Shown here piece by piece: positions 25,040-33,238 of a DNA stretch of 53,083 nucleotides. Source of the stretch: JBDTVS01 sp040007095 (GTDB lineage Bacteria > Acidobacteriota > Vicinamibacteria > Vicinamibacterales > CAVVIG01); the NCBI GenBank assembly GCA_040007095.1, contig JBDTVS010000063.1:1-53083 (forward strand). The letters are read 5' to 3'. The translations under genes and the position numbers were made by a program. The notes under the pieces were generated by a model. The model was not told the DNA's origin and made no database searches. It saw nothing but the letters and a program-made list of their open reading frames with translations. The stretch's first letter is position 1. Each line of letters begins with the position of its first letter.

Positions 25040-25171
25040 ACACACCAAGAACCAACAACGTTTGACGACGCTGACGTCGGGTGCGCGGAGAACGCAGCGG
25101 ACTCCTGGCTGCCTTCTCGAAGGTCTCGCCGGCTGAGGATCGACCGTCGTTCGTGTTGGCCGCCGCAACGA

Positions 25172-27019
25172 TCAGAGCGCCGCGATCTCCTGTTCGAGGC
25201 GCGTCACGAGCGAGTCGAGCTGATCGACGACCGCCCGTACCGTCTCCGGCTGACTGAGGTCGACGCCCGCTTTCTGAAGCAGGGTCATCGGATGATCGCT
25301 GCCACCCGACCTGAGCAGCGTCAGGTAGCGCTCGAGCGCGGCGGCACGGTCGGCGTCGGTGCCGAGCGTCAACTGCTTCATCAACTGGGCGCTGGACGCG
25401 AAACAGGTCGCGTACTGGTAAACGTAGTACGGCGTGCTGTAGAAGTGCGGAATGCGTGCCCAGGTGATGCGCGACAGCTCGTCGTAGTCGATCGCGTCGC
25501 CGTGATAGGTCTTCAGCAGCGTGAAGTAGATGTCGCTCAGCCCGTCCGCCGTCACCGGTCTGCCCTCTTCGACCAGCCGGTGCGCCTGCAGCTCGTAGTC
25601 GGCGAACATCACCTGCGTGTAGAAGGTCCCGACGATGCCATCGATGGCGTGCTGGAGCAGCACGATTCGCTCACGCTGGTCGCTGGTCCGCGCGAGCAGA
25701 TAGTCGAGGAAGAGCGCTTCGCTCAGCGTCGAGGGCACCTCGGCGACGAAGATCGTGTATCCGGCGTAGACAAACGGCTGATGGGCGTGCGCGAGCACCG
25801 TGTGCATCGAATGGCCCACTTCGTGAGCCAGCGTGAACACGGCATCCAATGTATCGTTGTAGTTCATCAGCATGTAGGGATGAACGCCGTAGACCGGCGC
25901 TGAATAGGCGCCGCTGCGCTTTCCGGCGTTCTCGTAGACGTCGATCCAATCGCCGGTGAGACCCTCGCGTAACTGCCGCTGGTAGTCGGCGCCGAGCGGC
26001 GCGACCGAGTCCGGCAGCCACTCCAGCGCATCCTGGTAGGGATACCGGCGATTCACGTCGACGAGCGGAATCAGGTAGTCGTACGAGTGGTACGACGACA
26101 GCCCCAGCACGCGCTTGCGCAGCCGGTGGTAGCGCTGCAGCGGCTCGGTCCCCTGCTTGGTCGTCTCGATCAGGTTTTCGACCACGGACGTGGGAATGTT
26201 GTTGCCGTGGAGCGCCATGTCGAGCGCGGTGCGATAGCCGCGGGCCTGGGCCACGAACCAGTCGCGCTGGAGCACGCCGTTGTAGAGCGACGCGTAGGTA
26301 TTGGCGTTGGCCTCGTAGAGCTTATGGAACTCGGTGAACGCCAACGCGCGATCCGCCTGGCTGCGGTTGGTCGACAGAATCGCGCGGTACTGGCCGTAGG
26401 TCAGGGTCACTTCCGCGCCGTTCGAGACGATCTTGGGAAACCTGGCGTCGGCGGTGGACAGCGCCGCGTAGGCGTCGTTCGGTGTCGACTCGAACCGGGT
26501 CGCGAGCGAAAGGAGACGCTCGCCCTTGTCGTCGAGCACATGTTCCTGCTGGCGGTACAGATCTTCGATGGCGAAGCGATAGACCGCGAGAGACGCGTCG
26601 GCGGCGAGCCAGCGCCGCGCCTCGTCGATCGGGACGCTGAGCAGTTCGGGGTCGAACCACGCCGAGGCCTGCGCGGCCTTGGCGAACAGAATCTGCACCT
26701 GCTGCCGCCTGGCGTTGATCTGGTTGTCGCGCTGATCCTGGTCGTAGCACAAGGCCGCGAAATACCAGACCTTGTATTCGAGCTGACCGATGTCGTCGCG
26801 AAGCCGAAGCGCGGCGAGAAGATGATCCGGACCGCCGGCCAGCGTGCCCTGTAGCGACGCGAACTGTCCGATTTTCGCGTCGAGCTCCTCGTACGCGACC
26901 TGCCATGCCGTCCAGTCGGAAAAAATGTGGGTCAGGTCCCACTTGAAACGGTCAGGGATGTTCTGGCGGTCACGCAGTTCGGTTGCAGCGGGAGCTTCAA
27001 CAGTCGCCAACAAATCCAT
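25172..27019 (-). CDS. pepF: oligoendopeptidase F (M3B)
   Basis: A 615-residue cytoplasmic zinc peptidase that cuts oligopeptides of roughly 7-17 residues. The zinc motif HEVGH is at residues 399-403 in FTLAHEVGHSMHTVLA. Other M3B hallmarks are IFVAEVPSTLSEALF (third ligand Glu) and HFYSTPYYVYQYA near the end. ATG 27070 is in frame but lies 9 bp from the divergent lipoprotein start. ATG 27019 has a TATCAT box 6 nt upstream and gives the usual family length, so I chose it. The 132-bp gap 25040-25171 contains nothing recognisable. Confidence 0.92.
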   Translation of the reverse strand: MDLLATVEAPAATELRDRQNIPDRFKWDLTHIFSDWTAWQVAYEELDAKIGQFASLQGTLAGGPDHLLAALRLRDDIGQLEYKVWYFAALCYDQDQRDNQINARRQQVQILFAKAAQASAWFDPELLSVPIDEARRWLAADASLAVYRFAIEDLYRQQEHVLDDKGERLLSLATRFESTPNDAYAALSTADARFPKIVSNGAEVTLTYGQYRAILSTNRSQADRALAFTEFHKLYEANANTYASLYNGVLQRDWFVAQARGYRTALDMALHGNNIPTSVVENLIETTKQGTEPLQRYHRLRKRVLGLSSYHSYDYLIPLVDVNRRYPYQDALEWLPDSVAPLGADYQRQLREGLTGDWIDVYENAGKRSGAYSAPVYGVHPYMLMNYNDTLDAVFTLAHEVGHSMHTVLAHAHQPFVYAGYTIFVAEVPSTLSEALFLDYLLARTSDQRERIVLLQHAIDGIVGTFYTQVMFADYELQAHRLVEEGRPVTADGLSDIYFTLLKTYHGDAIDYDELSRITWARIPHFYSTPYYVYQYATCFASSAQLMKQLTLGTDADRAAALERYLTLLRSGGSDHPMTLLQKAGVDLSQPETVRAVVDQLDSLVTRLEQEIAAL

Positions 27020-27025
27020 CCGCTC

Positions 27026-27031
27026 ATGATA
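27026..27031 (-). promoter_or_regulatory. -10 box of a likely leaderless pepF promoter
   Basis: On the minus strand TATCAT is followed by 6 nt (GAGCGG) and the ATG at 27019. No Shine-Dalgarno sequence can fit, so the mRNA would begin at the start codon. Confidence 0.5.
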
Positions 27032-27079
27032 CTTCCACGGCAGGTTGAGCGGAATCCTCTGGTGTGACATCGTGTACGG

Positions 27080-27895
27080 ATGCGAACGAGACTCGCCGTC
27101 GCGCTCCTGCCCTCCCTTGTCCTGGCTGGCTGCCTCCAATCGAACACCATCGTCAGAGTGAACGCCGACGGCAGCGGGACGCTCGAAAATCAGACAGTGA
27201 TGACATCCGCGGCGCTGGCGCAGATGCGCCAGCTGACCGGCGCACTCCGCGGCGCCGACGCACAGGTCGATCCATTCTCGGAGGAGCAGGCACGGGCGGT
27301 GGCTGCTCAGATGGGCGAGGGCGTCACGCTCCTCTCGTCGGCGCCGATCAAGACAGGGGCGTCGGAAGGCCGCGCCACCGTCTATGCATTTCGCGACATC
27401 ACGAAGCTCCGCGTCAGCCAGGCGCCGGCGACACCTGGTGGTGCATCCATTCGCGGGGGCGGACTTGCCGCCGGCGGCGATCGGGGCATGGTGACAATCG
27501 GTCTCGAGCCCACCGCCGCCGGCACCGCACTGCTGACGCTACACACGCCCGGCGATCCGTTGAGCGCATTGTTCAATCAAGTCGGCGCGGTCAACCGGCA
27601 AGGCGGACCTGTCCCCGTCGATCAGATCGCGATGATGCGACAGATGCTCGGCGGCATGCGGGTCGCGCTGCGCGTCGAACCGATGGGACGAGTGATCCGG
27701 TCCAACAGTCCGTACGTCGACGGCCAGACCGTGACGCTCTTCGATGTCGACATCGACGCGCTGTTGAAGAACGAGGACGCGTTCGCTCGCCTGCTGAGTG
27801 CGAAGACGCCCGCGGAGACGGCCGCGGCGTTGGCCAATGTGCCGGGCGTCAAGATCGCGCCCGAACGCGACATCACGATCGAGTTTGCCCGATAA
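27080..27895 (+). CDS. hypothetical lipoprotein
   Basis: A 271-residue protein with a lipoprotein signal: basic start, hydrophobic core and lipobox LVLAGC, with the modified Cys at about residue 18. After the Cys comes NTIVRVNADGSGTLENQTVM. The rest is a mixed alpha/beta protein without a motif I recognise, and the C-terminus is VPGVKIAPERDITIEFAR. It is likely anchored in an envelope membrane facing the periplasm. It is divergent from pepF, with a short shared upstream region. Function unknown. Confidence 0.75.
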   Translation: MRTRLAVALLPSLVLAGCLQSNTIVRVNADGSGTLENQTVMTSAALAQMRQLTGALRGADAQVDPFSEEQARAVAAQMGEGVTLLSSAPIKTGASEGRATVYAFRDITKLRVSQAPATPGGASIRGGGLAAGGDRGMVTIGLEPTAAGTALLTLHTPGDPLSALFNQVGAVNRQGGPVPVDQIAMMRQMLGGMRVALRVEPMGRVIRSNSPYVDGQTVTLFDVDIDALLKNEDAFARLLSAKTPAETAAALANVPGVKIAPERDITIEFAR

Positions 27896-27914
27896 CCACA
27901 CTGGTGAACGGTCA

Positions 27915-28038
27915 ACCGGACCGCAGCGAAGACGCTAAGAAAACCGAGAGGCTCTTTGTGTTCTTCGTGTCTTCGTGGTTCCTGATTTCAATTCTGCAAG
28001 GGGGTCCAGGGACTCTCTGCGCTCTCTGCGTTCAAACG
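27915..28038. repeat. compound 9-bp-unit hairpin repeat
   Basis: The left arm GCAGCGAAGACGCTAAGAAAACC (about 27923-27945) faces the right arm CTTTGTGTTCTTCGTGTCTT...GTGGTT (27953-27980). The flank CCTGATTTCAATTCTGCAAG (27981-28000) is the reverse-complement relative of the block left of the 8.9-kb copy. A second short motif, CTCTCTGCGCTCTCTGCGTTC (about 28013-28033), follows. The 183-bp gap 27896-28078 consists almost wholly of this repeat. Confidence 0.75.
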
Positions 28039-28078
28039 TTGTGATTCATGAGGCCGAGGAGTTGCTGTTGAAATTACT

Positions 28079-29371
28079 TCAGCGTTCGGGCTTCAGGCTT
28101 CGCGCGCCAGGCTTCGGGAGCTCGCGTGTGTCGGCACGGTAGTGCCGCAGGGCCGGCGTCACCGCCGCGACCCATGCGGTCGCCACCAGGCTGCCGATGC
28201 CCCCGCTGACGACCGAGAAGGTCGCACCGAACCAGCTGGCCAGGCTTCCCGCCTCGAACTCGCCGAGCTGTGGTCCGCCGACGAAGAACACCATGTTCAC
28301 GCCGATCATCCGGCCGCGAAGCCGGTCCGGTGTTTCAAGCTGGCGCACGATATTGCGGATGACCACGCTGATCGTATCGGTCGCTCCGGTGAGCGCGAGA
28401 CACGCGAAGGTGAGCCAGAACGACCGCGAGAAGCCGAACCCGATCGTGGCGAGGCCGAACACGGCAATCGCCCACAACAACACCGGCCCCCGCCGGACGA
28501 TGCGAGGCGTCACGGGAATCATGACAATGCTCGTCGCCACGGCGCCGATGGCCGGGGCGGCATACAGCCAACCGTAGCCTCTCGGTCCGACACGAAGAAT
28601 GTCCTGCGCGAAGATCGGCAGCAGGGCGGTCGCCGACGAGAAGAATGTCGCGAAGAAATCGAGCAGCATCGTCGATCGGATGAGCGGCTGACGGAAGACG
28701 AATCGCAGCCCTTCGAGCGCGGCGTGCCAGGACACGTCGTCGCGCGATCCGCCCTCCGACGCCTGACGGGCCGGCACGTCGCGCATCATCAGCAGCGCCA
28801 CGATCACGAACCCGAACGACGCCGCGTTGGCCACGTACGCCCAGCCGACGCTGGTCGTGGCAATCAGCACGCCCCCAAGCGCCGGCCCGGCCACCGAGGC
28901 CGACTGAAACATGATGGTGTTGAGGCTGATCGCGTTCGGGAGATGCTCGCGCGGGACCAGCATCGGCACCAGCGCCTGCCGGGCCGGGAGATCGAATGTG
29001 CCCACGGCTGCGCCGAGCGCGGCGAGGACATAAATCAGCCAGACAGCGGACGTGCCTCGAAAGGCCGCGGCCGCGAGTGCCACCGACACCAGCGCCGACG
29101 CCGTCTGCGTGAAGAGCATCAGACGCCGGCGGTTCCAGGCATCGGCCACCACACCGCTGACGAGCGACAGCAGCACGATCGGGACGACCTTGACGAGGCC
29201 GACCATCCCGAGCGCCAGGCCCTTGCGCTCCGGCGGAACCAGCAGCGACACGTGCCACAGCAGCGCCGCGTTCTGCATCGTCGACCCAGTCATCGACGCC
29301 AGCAGGCCCAGCCAGATCAGCCGGTAGTTGCGATAGCGGAGGGCGACGATCGATTCGCGCGAGAAAGGCAA
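28079..29371 (-). CDS. MFS transporter, enterobactin-exporter-like (MFS_3)
   Basis: A 430-residue inner-membrane protein with about 12 hydrophobic segments. Its N-terminus, FSRESIVALRYRNYRLIWLG, and the loop SGVVADAWNRRRLMLFTQTA are typical of the EntS/MFS_3 group, drug-proton exporters. The start is a TTG at 29371, 9 bp after the FKBP stop, so the two genes are co-transcribed. The C-terminal residues KPGARSLKPER are encoded by a run of CTTCRGG-type short repeats (28080-28115) that look like an interspersed sequence read as coding. Confidence 0.82.
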   Translation of the reverse strand: MPFSRESIVALRYRNYRLIWLGLLASMTGSTMQNAALLWHVSLLVPPERKGLALGMVGLVKVVPIVLLSLVSGVVADAWNRRRLMLFTQTASALVSVALAAAAFRGTSAVWLIYVLAALGAAVGTFDLPARQALVPMLVPREHLPNAISLNTIMFQSASVAGPALGGVLIATTSVGWAYVANAASFGFVIVALLMMRDVPARQASEGGSRDDVSWHAALEGLRFVFRQPLIRSTMLLDFFATFFSSATALLPIFAQDILRVGPRGYGWLYAAPAIGAVATSIVMIPVTPRIVRRGPVLLWAIAVFGLATIGFGFSRSFWLTFACLALTGATDTISVVIRNIVRQLETPDRLRGRMIGVNMVFFVGGPQLGEFEAGSLASWFGATFSVVSGGIGSLVATAWVAAVTPALRHYRADTRELPKPGARSLKPER

Positions 29372-29380
29372 CGGGACGAG

Positions 29381-29737
29381 CTACCGCACCTGCAGGAGCT
29401 CGACGTCGAAGACCAGCGTCGCGTTGGGCGGAATCAGACCGCCGGCGCCGCGCGCGCCATAGCCGAGCGCTGGGGGAATCACCAGCGTGCGCGTGCCGCC
29501 AACCATCATGCCGGCCACGCCCTGGTCCCAGCCTTTGATGACCATGCCGGCCCCGAGACGAAACGAGAAGGGATCGTTGCGGTCTCGGGAGCTGTCGAAC
29601 TTCTTGCCGTGATGGTCCGCAGCAGTCTCGTCGTACAGCCAGCCGGTGTAGTGCACGGTCACTTCCTTACCGGCGGTTGCAGCCGCGCCGGTGCCCGTTT
29701 TCGTATCGGTCGCCTCGAGGTTGGTGATGTTGGCCAT
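29381..29737 (-). CDS. FKBP-type peptidyl-prolyl isomerase
   Basis: A 118-residue single-domain FKBP with the typical active-site residues: VTVHYTGWLYD, FDSSRDRNDPFSFRLGAGMV, IKGWDQGVAGM and ALGYGARGAGGLIPPNATLVFDVEL. There is no signal peptide from ATG 29737, so it is cytoplasmic. A GTG at 29755 gives a 6-residue extension. A TACAAT on the minus strand 9 nt before the ATG suggests a very short leader. It is the first gene of the FKBP-MFS pair. Confidence 0.9.
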   Translation of the reverse strand: MANITNLEATDTKTGTGAAATAGKEVTVHYTGWLYDETAADHHGKKFDSSRDRNDPFSFRLGAGMVIKGWDQGVAGMMVGGTRTLVIPPALGYGARGAGGLIPPNATLVFDVELLQVR

Positions 29738-29792
29738 GAATTTCCGATTGTACACGCTGGCGCAGACCCTTCTGTTCGAGCGGCCTCGTCCC

Positions 29793-29798
29793 GATAAT
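29793..29798 (+). promoter_or_regulatory. -10-like box of a leaderless promoter
   Basis: GATAAT ends 7 nt before ATG 29806, the same spacing as at 12110 and 18464. This also suggests that the second of the two in-frame ATGs (29800, 29806) is the real start. Confidence 0.45.
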
Positions 29799-29805
29799 CA
29801 TGACC

Positions 29806-30423
29806 ATGACACTCGCACCATTGCCGTTGGATTCGAACGGTGAGTCCCTCTCAGGCGCGCCTGACTGGGTCGTCGACGAAATGCCCCCGGGTTATCACAA
29901 TCGGCTCGCCGAGATTGAACGACTTTCGCAGGATCTTCGAGCCATGGATCCGTTCGGCCGCCTGCTCTGGGGATCCGGACCTCAGCTGACCGAGGCCGTC
30001 CGCGACGCATTTCTGGCGCTCAAGTTCGAGGCCGCGCTGATGCCGGGGAACACCGAAACCGGGATTGTCGTGAGGCTGGACGCGGGGCGCGTGCTGCTGC
30101 ACGTCGCGCCCAGCGCTGAAATCATCAGGAAAAAGAGCGCGCAACTGACCCACGCGTTCACGTTGCTCCACGAGTCGGCCGAAGAGCGCGATCGCGTCGT
30201 GCTCGTGGCCAACAGCGAACCGGCGACACCGCCCGCGGATCGCGGGGAAGGCATCGAACCGGATGCGTTGAGCCTGCTGCGCCGGATCAGCACCAACTTC
30301 ATGGCATCGGCGACGATGTTCCGGCTCTGGAGAATGTCGCTGCACGACCAGGAACGCGCACGCAGTTATATCGTCCGTTTGCACGCGCAAGAAGGTGGAA
30401 TCTTCCTGCCGCCGGCCCCTTGA
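29806..30423 (+). CDS. uncharacterised protein resembling a degenerate restriction-endonuclease fold
   Basis: A 205-residue cytoplasmic protein with no clear family name. Its C-terminal two thirds have the order of elements seen in PD-(D/E)XK-like domains of conflict-system proteins. A helix (VRDAFLALKFEA) is followed by strands ending in LLHVAPSAEIIRKKSAQL, then VVLVANSEPATPPADR. The terminal part is ATMFRLWRMSLHDQERAR with YIVRLHAQEGGIFLPP. Where an active enzyme has E-x-K in the core strand this one has HVAPS, so it is probably catalytically dead. I infer this from pattern only, and it could be another alpha/beta fold. Monocistronic. Confidence 0.6.
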   Translation: MTLAPLPLDSNGESLSGAPDWVVDEMPPGYHNRLAEIERLSQDLRAMDPFGRLLWGSGPQLTEAVRDAFLALKFEAALMPGNTETGIVVRLDAGRVLLHVAPSAEIIRKKSAQLTHAFTLLHESAEERDRVVLVANSEPATPPADRGEGIEPDALSLLRRISTNFMASATMFRLWRMSLHDQERARSYIVRLHAQEGGIFLPPAP

Positions 30424-30484
30424 GTCCGCCACGCGGACCCCGCTTCGCCCACTCACCCGTTCGCGAAACTCGGCCGCGCGCCGC

Positions 30485-31507
30485 TCAATGCGCGATCACC
30501 GACGTGCCTGGCAATGTGACCAGCGTGTCGACGAGGAAACGCTGGCCGTCGGCCGTGACGTCAAATGCGTGATACTGGCCGTACGGCAGGCGGATGTCGA
30601 AGAGCGGCTGTAGCGCACCCACTTCAAAGTCGGCGCCGCTGGCACTGACGGCGGCGGCGACGATCATCCGGTCGGGCGACAGGAAATACAGCTCCTTGCC
30701 GTCGCGGCGCCACCGCGCTTGCGTCCCGCCGCCTTTCGAGACCAGCCAGCGGCGGCCCGACGGCACCGCGGGAAAGGGCGACACGTACACCTCGGGGTCG
30801 CCCGCTTCCGTCGAGCTGTAGGCCACCCACTTCCCGTCGGGCGAGAACGCCGCCCAGTTTTCGCTTTCCGCCGTCTGCTTGAAGGGAAACGGCTTCCGAT
30901 CGCCGAAGAGCGGCAGCACGAAGATGTCGTTGCCGGTTCGCTGACCGTTGATCACATAGAGCAGGTACCGCCCGTCGGCCGACCAGCTCACCGGCCACTT
31001 CGCGTCTCGATCGACGAGCAGCGCGTCGCCGGGCGATGCACTCACGGCCGCGGCGTCCGCCTGGTATAAATCGAGACCGCCGTTGCGCCCGGAATTAAAC
31101 ACGAGGCGCCGGCCGTCGCTCGACCAGAGCATCCAATTCTCGTCGGCGGCACCCGACGTGAAAGCCGTGTGGCGACCAGTCGCCACATCGACGATCCAGA
31201 TGTCGCGCGTGCCGTGGTCGATGTCGCTCAAGACGGCGACGCCGACCCGATCGGCAGACGGCGACAGTTCCAGGTTCCCATAGTCCGCCATGCCGCCGAT
31301 CACGCCGAGCTTCTTGCCTGTTCGATCGAACCAGGTCAGCTGGGAGCGCACGAAGCGCGGAGGGCTTTGAAACGCGCGGACCACGGCCCCGGAGAACTGC
31401 AGAACCGCGAGCAACCCAAGAATCACCGCGGTGCCCAACGCGAGGCCGCGCGCGTGCCTCACCGAACGAGCACGCAGCGGAGGCCCGCAACGAACCCACC
31501 TATTCAT
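30485..31507 (-). CDS. membrane-anchored PD40/TolB-like beta-propeller half
   Basis: A 340-residue protein with one transmembrane segment (about residues 23-43) followed by PD40 repeats: LTWFDRTGKKLGVIG, NLELSPSADRVGVAV, WSSDGRRLVFNSGRNGG, WSADGRYLLYVINGQ and FSPDGKWVAYSSTEAGD. These are blades found in the C-terminal half of Acidobacteriota serine/threonine kinases with PD40 propellers. No kinase domain precedes it here, so it is either a stand-alone sensor propeller or a remnant. ATG 31507 is my choice. The frame stays open to 31651, but that part is compositionally odd. Confidence 0.7.
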   Translation of the reverse strand: MNRWVRCGPPLRARSVRHARGLALGTAVILGLLAVLQFSGAVVRAFQSPPRFVRSQLTWFDRTGKKLGVIGGMADYGNLELSPSADRVGVAVLSDIDHGTRDIWIVDVATGRHTAFTSGAADENWMLWSSDGRRLVFNSGRNGGLDLYQADAAAVSASPGDALLVDRDAKWPVSWSADGRYLLYVINGQRTGNDIFVLPLFGDRKPFPFKQTAESENWAAFSPDGKWVAYSSTEAGDPEVYVSPFPAVPSGRRWLVSKGGGTQARWRRDGKELYFLSPDRMIVAAAVSASGADFEVGALQPLFDIRLPYGQYHAFDVTADGQRFLVDTLVTLPGTSVIAH

Positions 31508-31732
31508 GCCGCCTTCGCCGTGGCCTCCGCAGCCGTTGTTGCTCATGAGCGATGATGCCGCGCAGTCGACCATGACGCCGGGACCCACCAATCCACCAAG
31601 GCCAGTTTCAGACCGCAGCATCACTTGGGTTCGTGAACCGGAATGATGCATGGTTCGATTCGACGGTCAGCCCAAGTCTACTCAACGCCAGACGGGAGCG
31701 CGAGGGGAAACGGGCTTGGGTCAGCCTGAATT

Positions 31733-31803
31733 GACCACCGAACCCGCCGAGCACCCCGATCCGAAACGCTGGTCTTCTCGATAGTCTCGGTGATCCGGCG
31801 GCA
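31733..31803. repeat. degenerate 9-bp-unit hairpin repeat
   Basis: The left arm GACCACCGAACCCGCCGAGC and right arm GGTCTTCTCGATAGTCTCGG followed by TGATCC retain the ACCGA/TCGGT unit pattern with substitutions. This is an old copy of the family seen at 3.9 and 8.3 kb. Confidence 0.6.
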
Positions 31804-31875
31804 CCCTGACGCGGTCCAGGCTGAAACCGACCGAGGCCGAAGAAACCGGGGAGAATCCAACCGACAAGTGCGGTA

Positions 31876-31881
31876 TACATA
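31876..31881 (+). promoter_or_regulatory. possible -10 box close to the SMP-30 start
   Basis: TACATA (or TATACA two bases earlier) lies 6-8 nt before ATG 31888 with no Shine-Dalgarno sequence, which fits leaderless or near-leaderless transcription. Confidence 0.4.
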
Positions 31882-31887
31882 TGCACC

Positions 31888-32979
31888 ATGACCGCACCGA
31901 ATCGCCACGAGAGCTCGCCGGCCGGCCGCGGCGGATGGGATCGACGATCGTTTCTGGCTGCCGCCCTCGGGACCGCCGCGATCGCACCCATGGCCGCTCA
32001 AGCGCCGGCGCCACAGCAACTGTCTCCGATCCCGACCCCTCGCGACTGGTCGAGGCCTGAGCCGCTTCAGTATCCCGACCCGGACATCATCGCGCTCGAT
32101 CCGCGCTTCCGGCGCTACATCGTCGGCAACACGACCATCAAGCGGCTGCACATCGGTACGCTGTGGGCCGAAGGGCCGGCGTGGAACGGTGTCGGGCGCT
32201 ACCTGGTGTGGAGCGACATCCCGAACAACGTCCAGATGCGCTGGATTGAAGACGATGGCCGGGTCACGGTGTTTCGTAACCCATCCGGCTACAGCAATGG
32301 CAACACATTCGATTACGAGGGGCGCCAGTTGTCGTGCGAGCATGGCGGACGACGGGTCGTTCGCTACGAGACGAACGGGACGGTGACCGTGATTGCGGAG
32401 AAGTTTCAGGGCAAGCGCCTGAGCTCGCCGAACGACATCGCCGTGCATCCCGACGGCGGCATCTGGTTCACCGACCCGACATACGGCATCCGCGGCAACT
32501 ACGAGGGGTTCAAGGGCGAGCAGGAGACCAAGGAAGCCGTCTATCGCGTGGATCCAAAGAGCGGACAGATCGACAAGATCACGGACGAGGTCGGCGGACC
32601 CAACGGCATCTGTTTTTCGCCCGACTACAAAAAATTGTACGTCGCAGACACCGGCATGCCCCGCGATATCAAGGTCTACGACATAGACGGCAAAGGCGTG
32701 CGCAATGGCAAGCGGTTCATTCAACTCGACATTCCCGGCACTGGCGCGCCTTCGGCCGCCGACGGCATCCGCTGCGATGTCGACGGCAACATCTGGGCGG
32801 GCGCACGACCCGGCGTGCAGGTGATTTCGGCCAATGGCGAGCGCATCGGGATGATTCGCCTGCCCGAAACGTGCGCCAACGTGTGTTTCGGCGGTGCGAA
32901 GCGCAACCGGCTCTTCATGGCGGCCAGCCAATCGCTCTACGTGGTCTACGTCGAAACGACCGGCGCCCACATTGCGTGA
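31888..32979 (+). CDS. SMP-30/gluconolactonase family protein, Tat-exported
   Basis: A 363-residue six-bladed-propeller lactonase-type enzyme. A twin-arginine signal (WDRRSFLAAALGTAA, about residues 17-31) indicates export in folded form. Metal-binding positions of the family are present: Glu in LWAEGPAWNG, Asn in LSSPNDIAVHPDG, Asn in GGPNGICFSPD and Asp in SAADGIRCD. It likely hydrolyses a sugar or other lactone in the periplasm. The substrate is not predictable. A palindromic element follows directly after the stop codon. Confidence 0.87.
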   Translation: MTAPNRHESSPAGRGGWDRRSFLAAALGTAAIAPMAAQAPAPQQLSPIPTPRDWSRPEPLQYPDPDIIALDPRFRRYIVGNTTIKRLHIGTLWAEGPAWNGVGRYLVWSDIPNNVQMRWIEDDGRVTVFRNPSGYSNGNTFDYEGRQLSCEHGGRRVVRYETNGTVTVIAEKFQGKRLSSPNDIAVHPDGGIWFTDPTYGIRGNYEGFKGEQETKEAVYRVDPKSGQIDKITDEVGGPNGICFSPDYKKLYVADTGMPRDIKVYDIDGKGVRNGKRFIQLDIPGTGAPSAADGIRCDVDGNIWAGARPGVQVISANGERIGMIRLPETCANVCFGGAKRNRLFMAASQSLYVVYVETTGAHIA

Positions 32980-32986
32980 GACCAGG

Positions 32987-33148
32987 CAGGACACACTGGC
33001 AGCCTGCTGAAAAACGCAGCCCGAACTGAAAACTCAGAAGTTAGAACTTAGAAGGACTGCGAGATTGCCAGGGAATTCGCACCTCGAAGTTCTGAGTTCT
33101 CGCTCCTAGTTCAGGTTGCTGGCTTTTCAGCAGCCTGCCAGTGTCCTG
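32987..33148. repeat. 162-bp nested palindromic element (CTGCTGAAAA ends)
   Basis: The outer arms CAGGACACACTGGCAGCCTG plus CTGAAAAA (32987-33013) and the reverse complement of 33123-33148 match over about 26 bp with small gaps. Inside, GAACTGAAAACTCAGAAG...AGAACTT and AAGTTCTGAGTTCT...AGTTC form a second inverted pair. No coding capacity. It has the structure of a miniature transposable element, unrelated in sequence to B1-B7. Confidence 0.75.
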
Positions 33149-33238
33149 TTCGGCTGGTTTGCAACACTCCAAGTGCGACCAAGAACACACGAACACAGAA
33201 AAAGAATCCATCGCGTTAGAAATGACGAAGACACTCCC

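Larger units (their letters stand above)
31508..31887. other. 380-bp intergenic region with degenerate repeat and promoter
   Basis: I see no supported gene. A possible N-terminal extension of the PD40 gene covers 31508-31651 but looks non-coding. A degenerate 9-bp-unit hairpin lies at 31733-31803. The right end has TATACATA (31874-31881) just before the SMP-30 start. Confidence 0.5.
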
